A stretch of DNA of 33,609 nucleotides from contig JANWZQ010000102.1 of the NCBI GenBank assembly GCA_025054835.1, forward strand, positions 1-33,609, written 5' to 3'. The notes under the pieces were generated by a model. That model ran no database searches and had not been told where the DNA came from. It saw only the letters and a list, made by a program, of their open reading frames with translations. Origin of the DNA: Chthonomonadaceae bacterium. Lineage in GTDB: Bacteria; Armatimonadota; Chthonomonadetes; Chthonomonadales; Chthonomonadaceae. This document shows, piece after piece, positions 33,597 to 33,609 of the stretch; positions within the stretch are counted from its first letter, which is position 1; each line of letters starts with the position of its first letter. The position numbers were made by a program, and so were the translations under genes.

Positions 33597-33609
33597 GGAG
33601 CGACGGCAG

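Noticed and set aside
1-33609. CRISPR arrays, tRNA genes, insertion sequences or prophage
   Set aside because: No regularly spaced repeats, tRNA-like TTCGA arms with acceptor pairing, transposase or integrase frames were seen.

Overview
The window is about 33.6 kb of GC-rich bacterial chromosome carrying 21 convincing protein genes (one cut by the left edge, one starting 14 bases from the right edge). I see no rRNA, tRNA, CRISPR, insertion sequence or phage gene. A dockerin-ended secreted beta-propeller, DUF1549/DUF1553 and DUF1501 proteins, a PPC-domain protein, a WD40/CxxCH protein, an actinobacterial/Thermus-type xylose isomerase and a class II aldolase/SDR fusion together point to Armatimonadota, or less likely Planctomycetota. 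That placement is inference from gene content.

Layout. 1-607 (-): start of a Gfo/Idh/MocA oxidoreductase. 838-2328 (+): secreted NHL-like propeller with dockerin repeats, ended by a strong hairpin. 2518-5342 (+): GT4 glycosyltransferase behind a perfect consensus promoter, then miaB with an internal insertion. 5412-8612 (-): DUF1549/DUF1553 plus Tat-exported DUF1501 operon with a clear terminator. 8920-9918 (+): SurA/PrsA-like foldase. 9938-14525 (-): SPOR protein, PHP-like protein and a GAF-PAS-GGDEF-HD-GYP signalling protein. 14791-19836 (+): nusB with a large insertion, folD, xylA and rqcH. 19820-20779 (-): rnz, preceded by about 700 bp of broken reading frames under a near-consensus promoter. 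21597-23423 (-): an 82-residue protein of unknown function and an ANKH/MATE-like membrane protein. 23597-28445 (+): serS, an aldolase/dehydrogenase fusion and a translationally coupled glycosyltransferase. 28442-29416 (-): TerC-family membrane protein under a recognisable yybP-ykoY manganese riboswitch. 29754-33596 (-): WD40/cytochrome-like protein and PPC-domain protein.

The genes mix housekeeping work (tRNA modification and charging, antitermination, folate C1 metabolism, ribosome quality control, tRNA 3' processing) with envelope and secreted functions and sugar catabolism. No single multi-gene novel system is evident. The most interesting items are the TerC riboswitch, the NusB insertion, the gene-poor promoter-bearing stretch upstream of rnz, and the substituted metal-ligand positions in the HD-GYP domain.
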